Virus record (IMG/VR): IMGVR_UViG_3300006735_000001
Coordinates: 1-64,000 of that record
Reading direction: 5' to 3' (one strand)
Origin: a virus
DNA length: 64,000 nt
The translations under genes were made by a program, and so were the position numbers. Positions within the stretch are counted from its first letter, which is position 1, and every line of letters starts with the position of its first letter. Shown here piece by piece: positions 40,909-49,332 of this stretch. The notes beneath the pieces were generated by a model, which was given only the letters and a program-made list of their open reading frames with translations, was not told the origin of the DNA and did not search any database.

Positions 40909-42177
40909 ATGCAAGTAAATTTAAACGTAACAGAGTTAAAAGGTTTTGTTAACCACATAATTAAGAATAATAGATTCCTTCAAGATAATGGAAAAGGTCC
41001 TGTATCAGTAGAAGTTGTAGGAGAATCAGGTATTGGTAAAACATCCACTATAGTAGAGCTAGCTACAGAAAACAAACTAAAATTTGTAAAACTAAACTTA
41101 GCTCAGATAGAAGAACTTGGTGATTTAGTTGGTTTTCCAGTACGTCAATTCCAGATGTATAAAGAAAAACAAGTAACAATACCAGGTAACAAAGATGTAT
41201 CTATGGTAACTGCAACACAAAGAGCTGCAGGTGCCAGTTTAGCTAATCTAAACACTAAAGTAACTAAGAAAGTTGGTATGTGGGTAGATGAACTTGCTGT
41301 ACAAGAGTATCTAAAGAATGGATACAAAATGACCGGTAAGAATAGAATGTCTTATTGTGCACCTGAATGGATTTCTGACGCTAAAGAAGGTGGTATCTTA
41401 TTATTAGATGACTGGAACCGTGCTGATACAAGATTTATTCAAGCAGTGATGGAATTAATAGATAGACAAACTTATATTTCATGGACATTACCAAAAGACT
41501 GGCACATAATTTTGACAGCAAACCCGGATAATGGAGATTATATGGTTAACAGTGTAGATAGTGCACAGAAGACCAGATATGTAACCGCTAATCTTAAGTT
41601 TGATGTTAATGTATGGGCACAATGGGCTGAGGGTGCAGGAATTGATACTAGATGTATTAACTTCCTGCTGCTCCATCCAGAGTTAGTAACACAAGAAACT
41701 AATGCAAGATCAATTACTACATTCTTTAATTCAATTTCAAGCTTTGAAAAGTTTGAGGATAATCTTAGTATGATTCAAATGATTGGTGAAGGTAGTGTTG
41801 GTGATGCTTTTGCTTCTATGTTTACAACCTTTATTAATAACAAGCTTGATAAGCTAGTATCACCTAAAGAATTATTGACTCATGATAATGAGCAATATAT
41901 TCTTGGTCAGCTTAAATCTTGTGTTGGTGAAGATGATACATACCGTGCAGATATAGCATCTACACTAGCTACCAGACTTGGTAACTATGCAGTAGTATAT
42001 TCTAAGGATAATACTATTACACAAAAAATTACTGATAGATTAAAAGCACTTTGTACTCTAGATTATTTTACAAATGATCTTAAGTATTTAATTGTGCGTA
42101 CAATCTTTAATGGTAATAAAAGTAAATTTAATAAACTAATGATGATCCCTGAGATTATCAAAATGACAATGAAGTAA
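40909..42177 (+). CDS. MoxR-type AAA+ ATPase (422 aa)
   Basis: Walker A VGESGIGKTSTIVE (38-45), a long insert, Walker B GGILLLDDWNRAD (about 164-176), and sensor-1 WHIILTANPDNGDYMVNSVD with a downstream Arg (KTRY). The order and the DxN-type Walker B are MoxR/dynein-like. MoxR ATPases remodel protein complexes together with VWA partners; here the partner is the preceding gene. It is followed after 1 nt by two paralogous unknowns, suggesting a four-protein assembly. Confidence 0.88.
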   Translation: MQVNLNVTELKGFVNHIIKNNRFLQDNGKGPVSVEVVGESGIGKTSTIVELATENKLKFVKLNLAQIEELGDLVGFPVRQFQMYKEKQVTIPGNKDVSMVTATQRAAGASLANLNTKVTKKVGMWVDELAVQEYLKNGYKMTGKNRMSYCAPEWISDAKEGGILLLDDWNRADTRFIQAVMELIDRQTYISWTLPKDWHIILTANPDNGDYMVNSVDSAQKTRYVTANLKFDVNVWAQWAEGAGIDTRCINFLLLHPELVTQETNARSITTFFNSISSFEKFEDNLSMIQMIGEGSVGDAFASMFTTFINNKLDKLVSPKELLTHDNEQYILGQLKSCVGEDDTYRADIASTLATRLGNYAVVYSKDNTITQKITDRLKALCTLDYFTNDLKYLIVRTIFNGNKSKFNKLMMIPEIIKMTMK

Positions 42178-42178
42178 A

Positions 42179-43228
42179 ATGGCAAGTAAATCAGTATTTC
42201 AGAAATATAATACTGATGCATTAGATCATTATGATTTGGCTAATGACCCTAAATACGGGGTCATAGCCGGATCTAATATTGAAGATGTATTAGTAACAGA
42301 AGATGAACTCACATATGAGACTATAAAAGGATTACTTTCTAATCCAACTGAGACAGATCAAACATTTGTAAATAAGAAGAAAGCTTTTATCTTACCGGGT
42401 TGTCCAGTAAGTAATGAAAGATTAAAACCTGCTTTAAAAGAGCATGGTATTACTGTAACAAATGATTATACATTAGCTGACTTGATAATAGGTCATGATG
42501 ATTTTCATGATAGGTTTGAAAATGGTGAGACAATAAAAACTACTATGCTTCTATATAAACTTTGGAATTATGAAACAACCAGTGGAGCCAATGTAGGCGG
42601 TGGAAGTATTGATAAACTAATAAAAGGTCACACAAATCATGTATTGGTTACGCCTAAAGTTACTAATCAAATTAGGTATTATGATCTTGATATAGAAGAT
42701 TCAGTTTATGATTCTTGGGTCATAACAGGATTAGCATTAAACATTGCTTGGGATATAGAACAAGGTAGTAAAAGTGTTGTTGATGTAGATACAGTTTTAC
42801 ATACTTCGGCATCTAAGCAAGATTTAACTCCTGAGTTATCTGATCAGATTATAGCTATGTGGAATGCGGGTGGAGATGATAGAGCAGTAGCTCAAGCATT
42901 GCTTCCTACACTAAAGTATGATGATAACTATCATTTGCTTTGGAATCTAACACAAAGACTAGGAACCGTACATTATAGTCACCATAATAAAGATCTCAAC
43001 TACTGGTTAAAACAATGTAACTGGGAAGGATTTTATAATCGTGATGCACAAAATATGGTGTTATGGTTAGAAGAAGAAGGGAAACTAAATTCTAAAAACT
43101 TTAGATATTTAGAGCCTATAGTACGTAGAGAGATAACCATACATAACAGAGATCTATACGTATTTCAAGTAGCAGTTAAAAAACAATATCGTAAATATTT
43201 AAAAAATGAAAAAGAGATATCTAATTGA
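42179..43228 (+). CDS. Unknown protein A of VWA/MoxR cluster, BRCT-like segment (349 aa)
   Basis: Residues about 66-110 (NKKKAFILPGCPVSNERLKP, ALKEHGITVTNDYTLADLII, GHDDF) have the spacing of a BRCT domain (F.L.G......R..L...G..V......ADLII.). The rest is helical with two blocks (DLDIEDSVYDSWVITGLALN, DDRAVAQALLPTLKYDDNYH). The NKK...P...LKE.G...N...AD signature and the downstream HEAT-like block recur in the next protein, so the two are paralogues. BRCT is a hypothesis from the pattern alone. Confidence 0.65.
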   Translation: MASKSVFQKYNTDALDHYDLANDPKYGVIAGSNIEDVLVTEDELTYETIKGLLSNPTETDQTFVNKKKAFILPGCPVSNERLKPALKEHGITVTNDYTLADLIIGHDDFHDRFENGETIKTTMLLYKLWNYETTSGANVGGGSIDKLIKGHTNHVLVTPKVTNQIRYYDLDIEDSVYDSWVITGLALNIAWDIEQGSKSVVDVDTVLHTSASKQDLTPELSDQIIAMWNAGGDDRAVAQALLPTLKYDDNYHLLWNLTQRLGTVHYSHHNKDLNYWLKQCNWEGFYNRDAQNMVLWLEEEGKLNSKNFRYLEPIVRREITIHNRDLYVFQVAVKKQYRKYLKNEKEISN

Positions 43229-44363
43229 TGTAAAATACAGAGATGAAGACCTTCAAGATGGAGGATTATATAAAATTAAAGAAAGTGCCATTAGAATAGC
43301 AGAAAGTGGTATTTTCTTAGGTCATACTAGTAACTGGCAAGTTAATAAGAATGATTTAAAAACTCTTAACATTCATACTAAACCGCAGGATATAGATCTT
43401 ACTAATAAAAAAGTATATAGGTATCCTCATCTTACATTACCTAGACAAAAGGTAGATTTATTAAAAGAAAGGTTTGGTATGAAAATTATAAGAAATCCTG
43501 ATAAAGCAGATTATCATGTAATATCTAGTAAATTTATTGGTAAATTGATAAACTTAGATTGGAGTAATCATTTTACTTTTTCTGATATTTTTAATTTTTT
43601 CAAGGAACTAAAAGAGCTAGATACATTATCTCCATCAGGATTAGAGAAAGCAAGAGACTTTGTTAATCATGGTGATAGAGATGGAATATACTCTTTTATG
43701 AGTTCTTATTATTATGGTAGTGATAAAAAAGCTGATGCAGTAAGAAAAAATATAGAAAAAGCTAAAGTTAATTTATCAAAATCATCATTTGCTAATACAG
43801 CTACTAGAGCTTTTACTATAAATGAGAATGAAAAAATAGACACATATACTAATCTTGTAAATAATGCAGATAAAATTATTTATGATCTAGATCTTTTAGA
43901 TATTATTGATGAAGATCTTGCTGTGATAGATAATTCTGAATATGATAGGATAAAGCAAATGATATGTAGTTCTGATAGAGAAAATAGAACTCTTGCAATT
44001 GAGATGCTTGCTAATTGTAATATCAATAAGTCTTTTGATGTAGTATCAGGATTATATTATTGGCATTATGATTGGTTTAAAGATACAGCTAACTGGAATT
44101 CAGTTAATGTAAAATCTTTAAGAGAACAATTGAAGGCATATGAAGGATCAAAGCAAATATCTGCTTCATATCCATATAATCAGTTTCTAAATCTTTTGGC
44201 CAGTGATGGAAAATTAACTAAATTTGCAGTAGATAGGACTAGAAATAACTTAGTAAAGAATGTATTGAAAAACTATGTAAATGGTGATGGTAATGCATTC
44301 TCAGTAGCCACAGATAAAGTTATTTTAAATCCCAAATTAACAGAACAAATAATTGATGAATAG
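43206..44363 (+). CDS. Unknown protein B of VWA/MoxR cluster, paralogue of A (385 aa)
   Basis: Residues about 64-108 (TNKKVYRYPHLTLPRQKVDL, LKERFGMKIIRNPDKADYHV, ISSKF) line up with the BRCT-like segment of protein A. A later block (DRENRTLAIEMLANCNINKS, FDVVSGLYYWHYDWFKD) lines up with A's DDRAVAQALLPTLK..DNYHLLWNL. An extra helical insert lies between. It overlaps A by 23 nt and the nuclease gene by 8 nt. Probably a partner of MoxR/VWA; function unknown. Confidence 0.65.
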   Translation: MKKRYLIDVKYRDEDLQDGGLYKIKESAIRIAESGIFLGHTSNWQVNKNDLKTLNIHTKPQDIDLTNKKVYRYPHLTLPRQKVDLLKERFGMKIIRNPDKADYHVISSKFIGKLINLDWSNHFTFSDIFNFFKELKELDTLSPSGLEKARDFVNHGDRDGIYSFMSSYYYGSDKKADAVRKNIEKAKVNLSKSSFANTATRAFTINENEKIDTYTNLVNNADKIIYDLDLLDIIDEDLAVIDNSEYDRIKQMICSSDRENRTLAIEMLANCNINKSFDVVSGLYYWHYDWFKDTANWNSVNVKSLREQLKAYEGSKQISASYPYNQFLNLLASDGKLTKFAVDRTRNNLVKNVLKNYVNGDGNAFSVATDKVILNPKLTEQIIDE

Positions 44364-45342
44364 AAACTTAGAAAAAGAAGAAGAGTTTTATGCTAAGCCT
44401 TTTAGGTTTAGCTACTCTTCTCTTAATAAACTTTTATTTTCACCTTCCTTATTTTATAAGGACTATATATTACAAGAACGTGAGGTAAGAACTGATAAAC
44501 ATTTAGTAGAAGGTAAGCTTGTACATTGTTTAGTGTTTGAACCTGAGAACTTAAATAAAAAGTTTAACATAGTACCTGGTAAAGCGCCATCAGATAGTGT
44601 TAGAAAGGTATTAAAAGACATGTCACTGCATACAGATGTTGAAAAGCTATCAGAAGTAGATGATTTTATTATATTAGATTCACTAAAAGAAATGAATCTT
44701 TATCAGTCATTAAAAGCAGATGAGGCTCGTATTGCTAAAATCAGAACTCTTGATAATGAACCTTATTGGAAATTTTTATCTAATGATGCTGTTGATGTTA
44801 TTAATCAAGATACTTTGTTAGATTGCAAGGCAAAGTCTGAGGTTATAATTGCTAATGAAAAAGTCATGAATTTATTTAAAGATGAACAAACTGATTTTGA
44901 CTTAGACCCAATAAGTATATATGCAGAAAAGTATTTGTCTTCTGAACTTAAAAACGTTGACTTTGGATTACACGGTTATGTAGATTATTTAAAGATAGAT
45001 ACAGATAAAAAGATTGCAACAATATGTGATCTTAAAACAACTGGTAAAACAATTTCAGATTTTAAAGAAACTGTTGATTTCTATAATTATTGGTTACAGG
45101 CAGCTATTTATATGAAATTAGTTTATGATTTTATAGAAAAAGATGCAGATCAATATAAACTAGAATTTAAGTTTATTGTTATAGATAAGTATAATCAGGT
45201 ATATGTATTTGATGTTAGTGATGAAACCATAAATGCATGGACAAATGGTCTTGAAGGTGTTATAAACACTGCAAAATTCCATTATTCAGAGAAAAACTAC
45301 AGTTTACCATATGATTTCTTAGTTAATAACATTAAATTATAG
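44356..45342 (+). CDS. RecE/Cas4-like PD-(D/E)XK exonuclease (328 aa)
   Basis: The catalytic core reads FGLHGYVDYLKIDTDKKIAT followed by ICDLKTTGKTI (D...D-L-K), and the helix NYWLQAAIYMKLVYDFI gives Q-x3-Y. The N-terminal FRFSYSSLNKLLFSPSLFYK plus GKLVHCLVFEP match RecE/DUF3799-type phage exonucleases, where H is a metal ligand. It probably resects dsDNA to feed the Sak4-like ATPase. The ATG at 44356 overlaps protein B; a TTG 3 nt upstream is the alternative. Confidence 0.82.
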   Translation: MNRNLEKEEEFYAKPFRFSYSSLNKLLFSPSLFYKDYILQEREVRTDKHLVEGKLVHCLVFEPENLNKKFNIVPGKAPSDSVRKVLKDMSLHTDVEKLSEVDDFIILDSLKEMNLYQSLKADEARIAKIRTLDNEPYWKFLSNDAVDVINQDTLLDCKAKSEVIIANEKVMNLFKDEQTDFDLDPISIYAEKYLSSELKNVDFGLHGYVDYLKIDTDKKIATICDLKTTGKTISDFKETVDFYNYWLQAAIYMKLVYDFIEKDADQYKLEFKFIVIDKYNQVYVFDVSDETINAWTNGLEGVINTAKFHYSEKNYSLPYDFLVNNIKL

Positions 45343-45343
45343 T

Positions 45344-45922
45344 ATGAGTGAAGTGTATACAGATTATTTTCAAAAGAGTAAAATCTTTCTATATCCATTA
45401 CTAAAGATAAAGAAAGGATTAAATTTTGTTCCTAAGCAGACATATGTTTGCTGGGAACATGTTTACTCTGTTAATGATTTTAAGTTTTTATGTCAGTATA
45501 ATTATAAAAATAAGGAGAAATTCCAAAAATTTATAATGAAAACATTTAAAGATCATCCACTGTTTGATGATATTATAAAACTAAGTGACACATCAGCTTT
45601 AGTCATATTTGATTTTACAACATTAAAAAATGATTATAAAAGATTTATTGATGGGCAATATTCTAAGTTGTCTCTAGATACTAAAATCACTATAATAGAT
45701 TTTTTTGGACAGAATACTACTATACATGAATGTATACAAGGGTTTTTATCTCCAGAAGAAGTGCACGAACTATATGCAAAAAATTTACAAGTAGATATAA
45801 AATTGATAAAAGAAATATATGAAGTTTGTAGTAAGCCAAATCTAAAAAAAGAAACAATAGTAGATAATAATTATATTATTTACCAATTATTACAAAAAGA
45901 ATCAATATCTTTGATTAAATAA
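45344..45922 (+). CDS. Uncharacterised protein (192 aa)
   Basis: A mixed protein: VYTDYFQKSKIFLYPLLKIK, then FVPKQTYVCWEHVYSVNDFK, a middle of beta-helix alternation, and a helical C-terminus (HELYAKNLQVDIKLIKEIYE). Starts 1 nt after the exonuclease stop. The style (FFQKS..FLYPLL.I..G....P.QTY..W) looks conserved from memory of Bacteroidota phage replication regions. Function unknown. Confidence 0.6.
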   Translation: MSEVYTDYFQKSKIFLYPLLKIKKGLNFVPKQTYVCWEHVYSVNDFKFLCQYNYKNKEKFQKFIMKTFKDHPLFDDIIKLSDTSALVIFDFTTLKNDYKRFIDGQYSKLSLDTKITIIDFFGQNTTIHECIQGFLSPEEVHELYAKNLQVDIKLIKEIYEVCSKPNLKKETIVDNNYIIYQLLQKESISLIK

Positions 45923-45935
45923 ATCAATTAATTTT

Positions 45936-46352
45936 ATGGCACAAATAGGACAAAACATGATGTTAGTACATTCTACATTTAGAAATGCTAAATCATTTAC
46001 ATTAATTCCAGTGAGTAATGACTCACCATACACAGAAGCTATGTTTGACCCTGCGTCAGGCATTTTAGCAGTCATCAGTAAAGTGATGAAACAATCTTAT
46101 CATATGGTTCCAAAGTTAGATGACAATGGAGAACCACAAAGATTAAAACATCCAAACCCACAAACAGGTAAAACTGTTAAAGAAGAGAGAAGGCTAGTGG
46201 ATACATTCTCTGAATTCTATTTAAATAATAAAAATGATATAGATGTATTTATTCATATGTTTGCGGTAAATGCTGAAACATTTGATTATAAATCATATAT
46301 GGTAGATGTTAATGAAACAAAACAATCTCCAATCATAATGTCAACTAAATAA
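45936..46352 (+). CDS. Uncharacterised, probably abundant protein (138 aa)
   Basis: A single-domain protein (MLVHSTFRNAKSFTLIPVSN, DPASGILAVISKVMKQSYHM) with a long ordered C-terminal half (FIHMFAVNAETFDYKSYMVD). It is followed by a strong terminator 52 nt later, just ahead of the polymerase, which suggests high independent expression. It may be a DNA-binding or replication-accessory protein. No family recognised. Confidence 0.6.
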   Translation: MAQIGQNMMLVHSTFRNAKSFTLIPVSNDSPYTEAMFDPASGILAVISKVMKQSYHMVPKLDDNGEPQRLKHPNPQTGKTVKEERRLVDTFSEFYLNNKNDIDVFIHMFAVNAETFDYKSYMVDVNETKQSPIIMSTK

Positions 46353-46403
46353 GGACTCAGTCCTATCCACTAATCTTAAGTCTATTATTTACTGACACAA
46401 AGG

Positions 46404-46428
46404 AGACATACTATGTATGTCTTTTTTT
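46404..46428 (+). terminator. Intrinsic terminator between 138-aa gene and polymerase
   Basis: AGACATAC-TAT-GTATGTCT: 8-bp perfect stem with a 3-nt loop and seven T. It contains an in-frame ATG (46417) for the polymerase, which therefore is unlikely to be the true start. Confidence 0.88.
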
Positions 46429-46452
46429 GTGCAAAACTTTAATGATTACTAT

Positions 46453-48450
46453 ATGAAGAAACATTGGGTAATGGATTATGAAACCTTAGCTAATTGTTTT
46501 GTTGCTGTATTTGAAGATTATAAATCTCTTGAAACAAAAATATTTGTTGTACACGATCTACAAAATGATTTTGGTAAATTCATACTCTTTCTAAAAGATA
46601 ACATAAGAAAAAAAGAATGGCATATATCCTATAATGGATTAGCATTTGATGCGCAGGTCACTCACTATATATTAGAAAATCATACAAAATGGGATGCAGA
46701 CTTAAAAGGTTCTGAGATAGCTTGTGCTATATATAACTACGCACAAATTTGTATACAAAAGTCAAATAATAAAGAATGGGGTGATTACCCACAATGGAAA
46801 ATGGAAATAGGTCAGATAGATTTATTTAAATTACATCATTGGGATAATCCTGCTAAACGTTCAAGTCTTAAATGGATACAATATAGCATGGATTGGGAAA
46901 ACATTCTTGATATGCCTATTCATCATGAGACAGAAATTACTACTAAAGAAGAGTTAGATACTATTATTGGTTATTGTATAAATGATGTAAGATCCACAAA
47001 GGAAATATTTAAAAGATCTATATCACAAATTAAATTAAGGAAAGAACTAACCTCTACATATGGAATTAATCTTTTTAGTGCTTCAGAACCTAGAATAAGT
47101 AAAGAAATATTTGGTTACTATCTATCACGTAATCTTAATATACCAAAAAGAGATCTCAAGAAGATGAGAACTTATAGAGATGTATTAAAGATTAAAGATA
47201 TATTATTATCATACATTTCTTTTACATCACCAGAGTTTAAAGTATTACATGAAAGATTTAAGTCTCTTGATATAGATGCTAGCAAATTAAAAGGTAGCTT
47301 TAAGTATAGAGTTAATTATAAAGGTGTAAATACAGACTTTGGTTTAGGTGGTGTACACGGTGCTAGAAAGAAAGGAGTCTATGAATCTAATGATGATGTT
47401 GTTATAATATCTTCTGATGTTACCAGTTTCTATCCTAATCTAGCTATAAAGAATCAATGGTCTCCTGGACACTTCCCTAAAGAAGAGTTTTGTGATCAGT
47501 ATGAGTGGTTCTTTGAAGAGCGTAAGAAGATACCTAAGAGTAATCCAATGAACTATGTATATAAGATTATACTTAATTCAACTTTTGGTCTTAGTAATGA
47601 TGATAAAAGTTTCTTTTATGATCCAGAGCTTTGTGCTAGAATAACTATCAATGGACAGTTAACACTGATGATGTTATATGAACAGATAATGGAAAGAATT
47701 CCTGATGCAATTGCTTTAATACATAATACAGATGGTATAGAAACTATAATTCCTAGGAAAGATATGGATCTTTATATGGAAATATGTAAAGAATGGGAAG
47801 ATACAACCAATCTTAATCTTGAGCATGATGAATATCAGAAGCTTGTATTAGCTGATGTCAATAATTATATTGGTGTGAATAATTATATAGATGTTGACAT
47901 TACTAAGTGGAGAGAAGTTAAACAGAGTCAGCCTCATTATCTATTTAAGGTAGAGAATGACAAGTTTAGCTTTGCTCCTGTCAAGTTAAAAGGTCGTTTT
48001 GATTTCCATAATTTACAATTACACAAAAATAAATCAAAGCTTGTAATTCCTAAAGCTATATATCAATACTTTGTAAATAATGTTTTACCTGAAGAGTATT
48101 TAACTCAGAATAAAAATATTCTTGATTATTGTATTGGTGGAAAATCTAAAGGAGATTGGCAACAACAAGCTAGATTTATTAAAGATGGTGTATATACAGA
48201 AGAATCTTTACAAAAAATAAATAGATATTTTATATCTAACACGGGTGTAAAGATTGTCAAAGTTAATAAGAATGATAGACGTGAGATACAACTTGAATCT
48301 GGTAAATGGCAACAAACTATTTTTAATAAGATGGAAGTAAGACCTAAATGGGATAACTATGACCTTAATAAAGGTTATTATTTAGCTGCTATTGAAAAAG
48401 AGATCAATGATATCATATCTATTAGTACAAATCAACTTAAATTATTTTGA
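46453..48450 (+). CDS. Family-B DNA polymerase with 3'-5' exonuclease (665 aa)
   Basis: Exo I MDYET (D8, E10), Exo II ISYNGLAFDAQ (N61, D66) and Exo III YCINDVRS (Y174, D178) are intact. Polymerase motif A is SSDVTSFYPNLA (D322), motif B is NYVYKIILNSTFGLS (K371...N375) and motif C is IHNTDGIET (N425-T-D427). In motif C the first Asp of the usual DTD is Asn; the second, catalytic one remains. The ATG at 46453 is preferred because the upstream in-frame ATG sits in a terminator. Its end overlaps the SPL-like gene. Confidence 0.92.
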   Translation: MKKHWVMDYETLANCFVAVFEDYKSLETKIFVVHDLQNDFGKFILFLKDNIRKKEWHISYNGLAFDAQVTHYILENHTKWDADLKGSEIACAIYNYAQICIQKSNNKEWGDYPQWKMEIGQIDLFKLHHWDNPAKRSSLKWIQYSMDWENILDMPIHHETEITTKEELDTIIGYCINDVRSTKEIFKRSISQIKLRKELTSTYGINLFSASEPRISKEIFGYYLSRNLNIPKRDLKKMRTYRDVLKIKDILLSYISFTSPEFKVLHERFKSLDIDASKLKGSFKYRVNYKGVNTDFGLGGVHGARKKGVYESNDDVVIISSDVTSFYPNLAIKNQWSPGHFPKEEFCDQYEWFFEERKKIPKSNPMNYVYKIILNSTFGLSNDDKSFFYDPELCARITINGQLTLMMLYEQIMERIPDAIALIHNTDGIETIIPRKDMDLYMEICKEWEDTTNLNLEHDEYQKLVLADVNNYIGVNNYIDVDITKWREVKQSQPHYLFKVENDKFSFAPVKLKGRFDFHNLQLHKNKSKLVIPKAIYQYFVNNVLPEEYLTQNKNILDYCIGGKSKGDWQQQARFIKDGVYTEESLQKINRYFISNTGVKIVKVNKNDRREIQLESGKWQQTIFNKMEVRPKWDNYDLNKGYYLAAIEKEINDIISISTNQLKLF

Positions 48451-49280
48451 TTAAAGTCCAGAAGACTAAGACTCTAATTACTAAACCTAATAACAATAGT
48501 GCAAACTGCATAGCTCCCAATATTATCTACGGATGTTTTGGAGGCTGTGTAGACACTTATTGTTATATGTCTAGATATAATGGTAAAAGAGTTTTCGTCA
48601 ATAAAAACGTAGATGAAATTTTTGAGTCTGTTGTTGAATGGGAAAAATTCTTTAATAAAGAACCAGATCAGCAAGACCCTATATATACTATGGTAGATGT
48701 TGCATGTAACTCAGATTTAGTTCTAATGCAAAAGCATATGCCAGAGCCTTTAATTGATTACCTTAAGCGTTATGATAATCATCCTCAGTTAAATAGTACT
48801 ATGGCTACTAAGTATCCGGGGTTATTAAAGTTAGATGTAAATCACTTTAATAAACCACCACGGGTCCGTGTTAGTCTTATGCCTCAGAAGTATTCTAATA
48901 TATTAGAACCCAAGATGCAGCAAATTACAAAGCGCATTATGGATGTTGAACGTTTAAAAGACTTAGGATGGCAAGTTCATCTTAATTATAGTCCTTTAGT
49001 TTTTTATCCCGGATGGAAAGAAGAATATGATAGTTTATTTAAAGAGGTTAAAATTAATGCAGGTATAAATAAATGTGAGGTAATCGCATTAACTAATCAT
49101 AAAAAGCAAATGGCTAAAGCTTCATCAGAAGCCCAAGAATTGATGAGACGTTCTTATGAAGTTAAGAATCAGTCAGGAGTAATGAGATATCCTTTAGAGC
49201 ATAAAGGTAGATTACTTAAAGAATTCAAGAAAATATATAGTAGATATTTTCCATTAAATACAATAAGATATATATTTTAG
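48447..49280 (+). CDS. Spore-photoproduct-lyase-like radical SAM protein (277 aa)
   Basis: NIIYGCFGGCVDTYCYMSRY supplies three Cys in C-x3-C-x4-C spacing, one residue longer than the canonical C-x3-C-x2-C plus Y. It is followed by MVDVACNSDLVLMQ and LNYSPLVFYPGWKEEYDSLF, which match the SPL family body (V.F.P....GW...Y..LF). SPL-type enzymes repair thymine dimers by radical chemistry; phage homologues may repair or modify DNA. It starts with TTG overlapping the polymerase stop (TTGA); no ATG lies upstream of the Cys motif. Confidence 0.78.
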   Translation: MIKVQKTKTLITKPNNNSANCIAPNIIYGCFGGCVDTYCYMSRYNGKRVFVNKNVDEIFESVVEWEKFFNKEPDQQDPIYTMVDVACNSDLVLMQKHMPEPLIDYLKRYDNHPQLNSTMATKYPGLLKLDVNHFNKPPRVRVSLMPQKYSNILEPKMQQITKRIMDVERLKDLGWQVHLNYSPLVFYPGWKEEYDSLFKEVKINAGINKCEVIALTNHKKQMAKASSEAQELMRRSYEVKNQSGVMRYPLEHKGRLLKEFKKIYSRYFPLNTIRYIF

Positions 49281-49281
49281 T

Positions 49282-49311
49282 TTGCTGAGTCAAATTAATT
49301 TATTATATTTA
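49282..49311 (+). promoter_or_regulatory. Bacteroidota host-type promoter
   Basis: TTG (49282-49284), 19 nt, TATATTTA (49304-49311): the -33/-7 arrangement TTG-N19-TAnnTTTG of Bacteroidota primary sigma factor with one mismatch in the last base. The predicted start is about 15 nt before the ATG of the DUF932-like gene. Confidence 0.75.
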
Positions 49312-49332
49312 CACTTTAAAAGTTTATAAATT

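Noticed and set aside
40581-41676. Minus-strand frames opposite the VWA and MoxR genes (40581..40766, 41145..41327, 41488..41676)
   Set aside because: Antisense to well-supported enzyme genes with intact motifs; no promoter or coupling.
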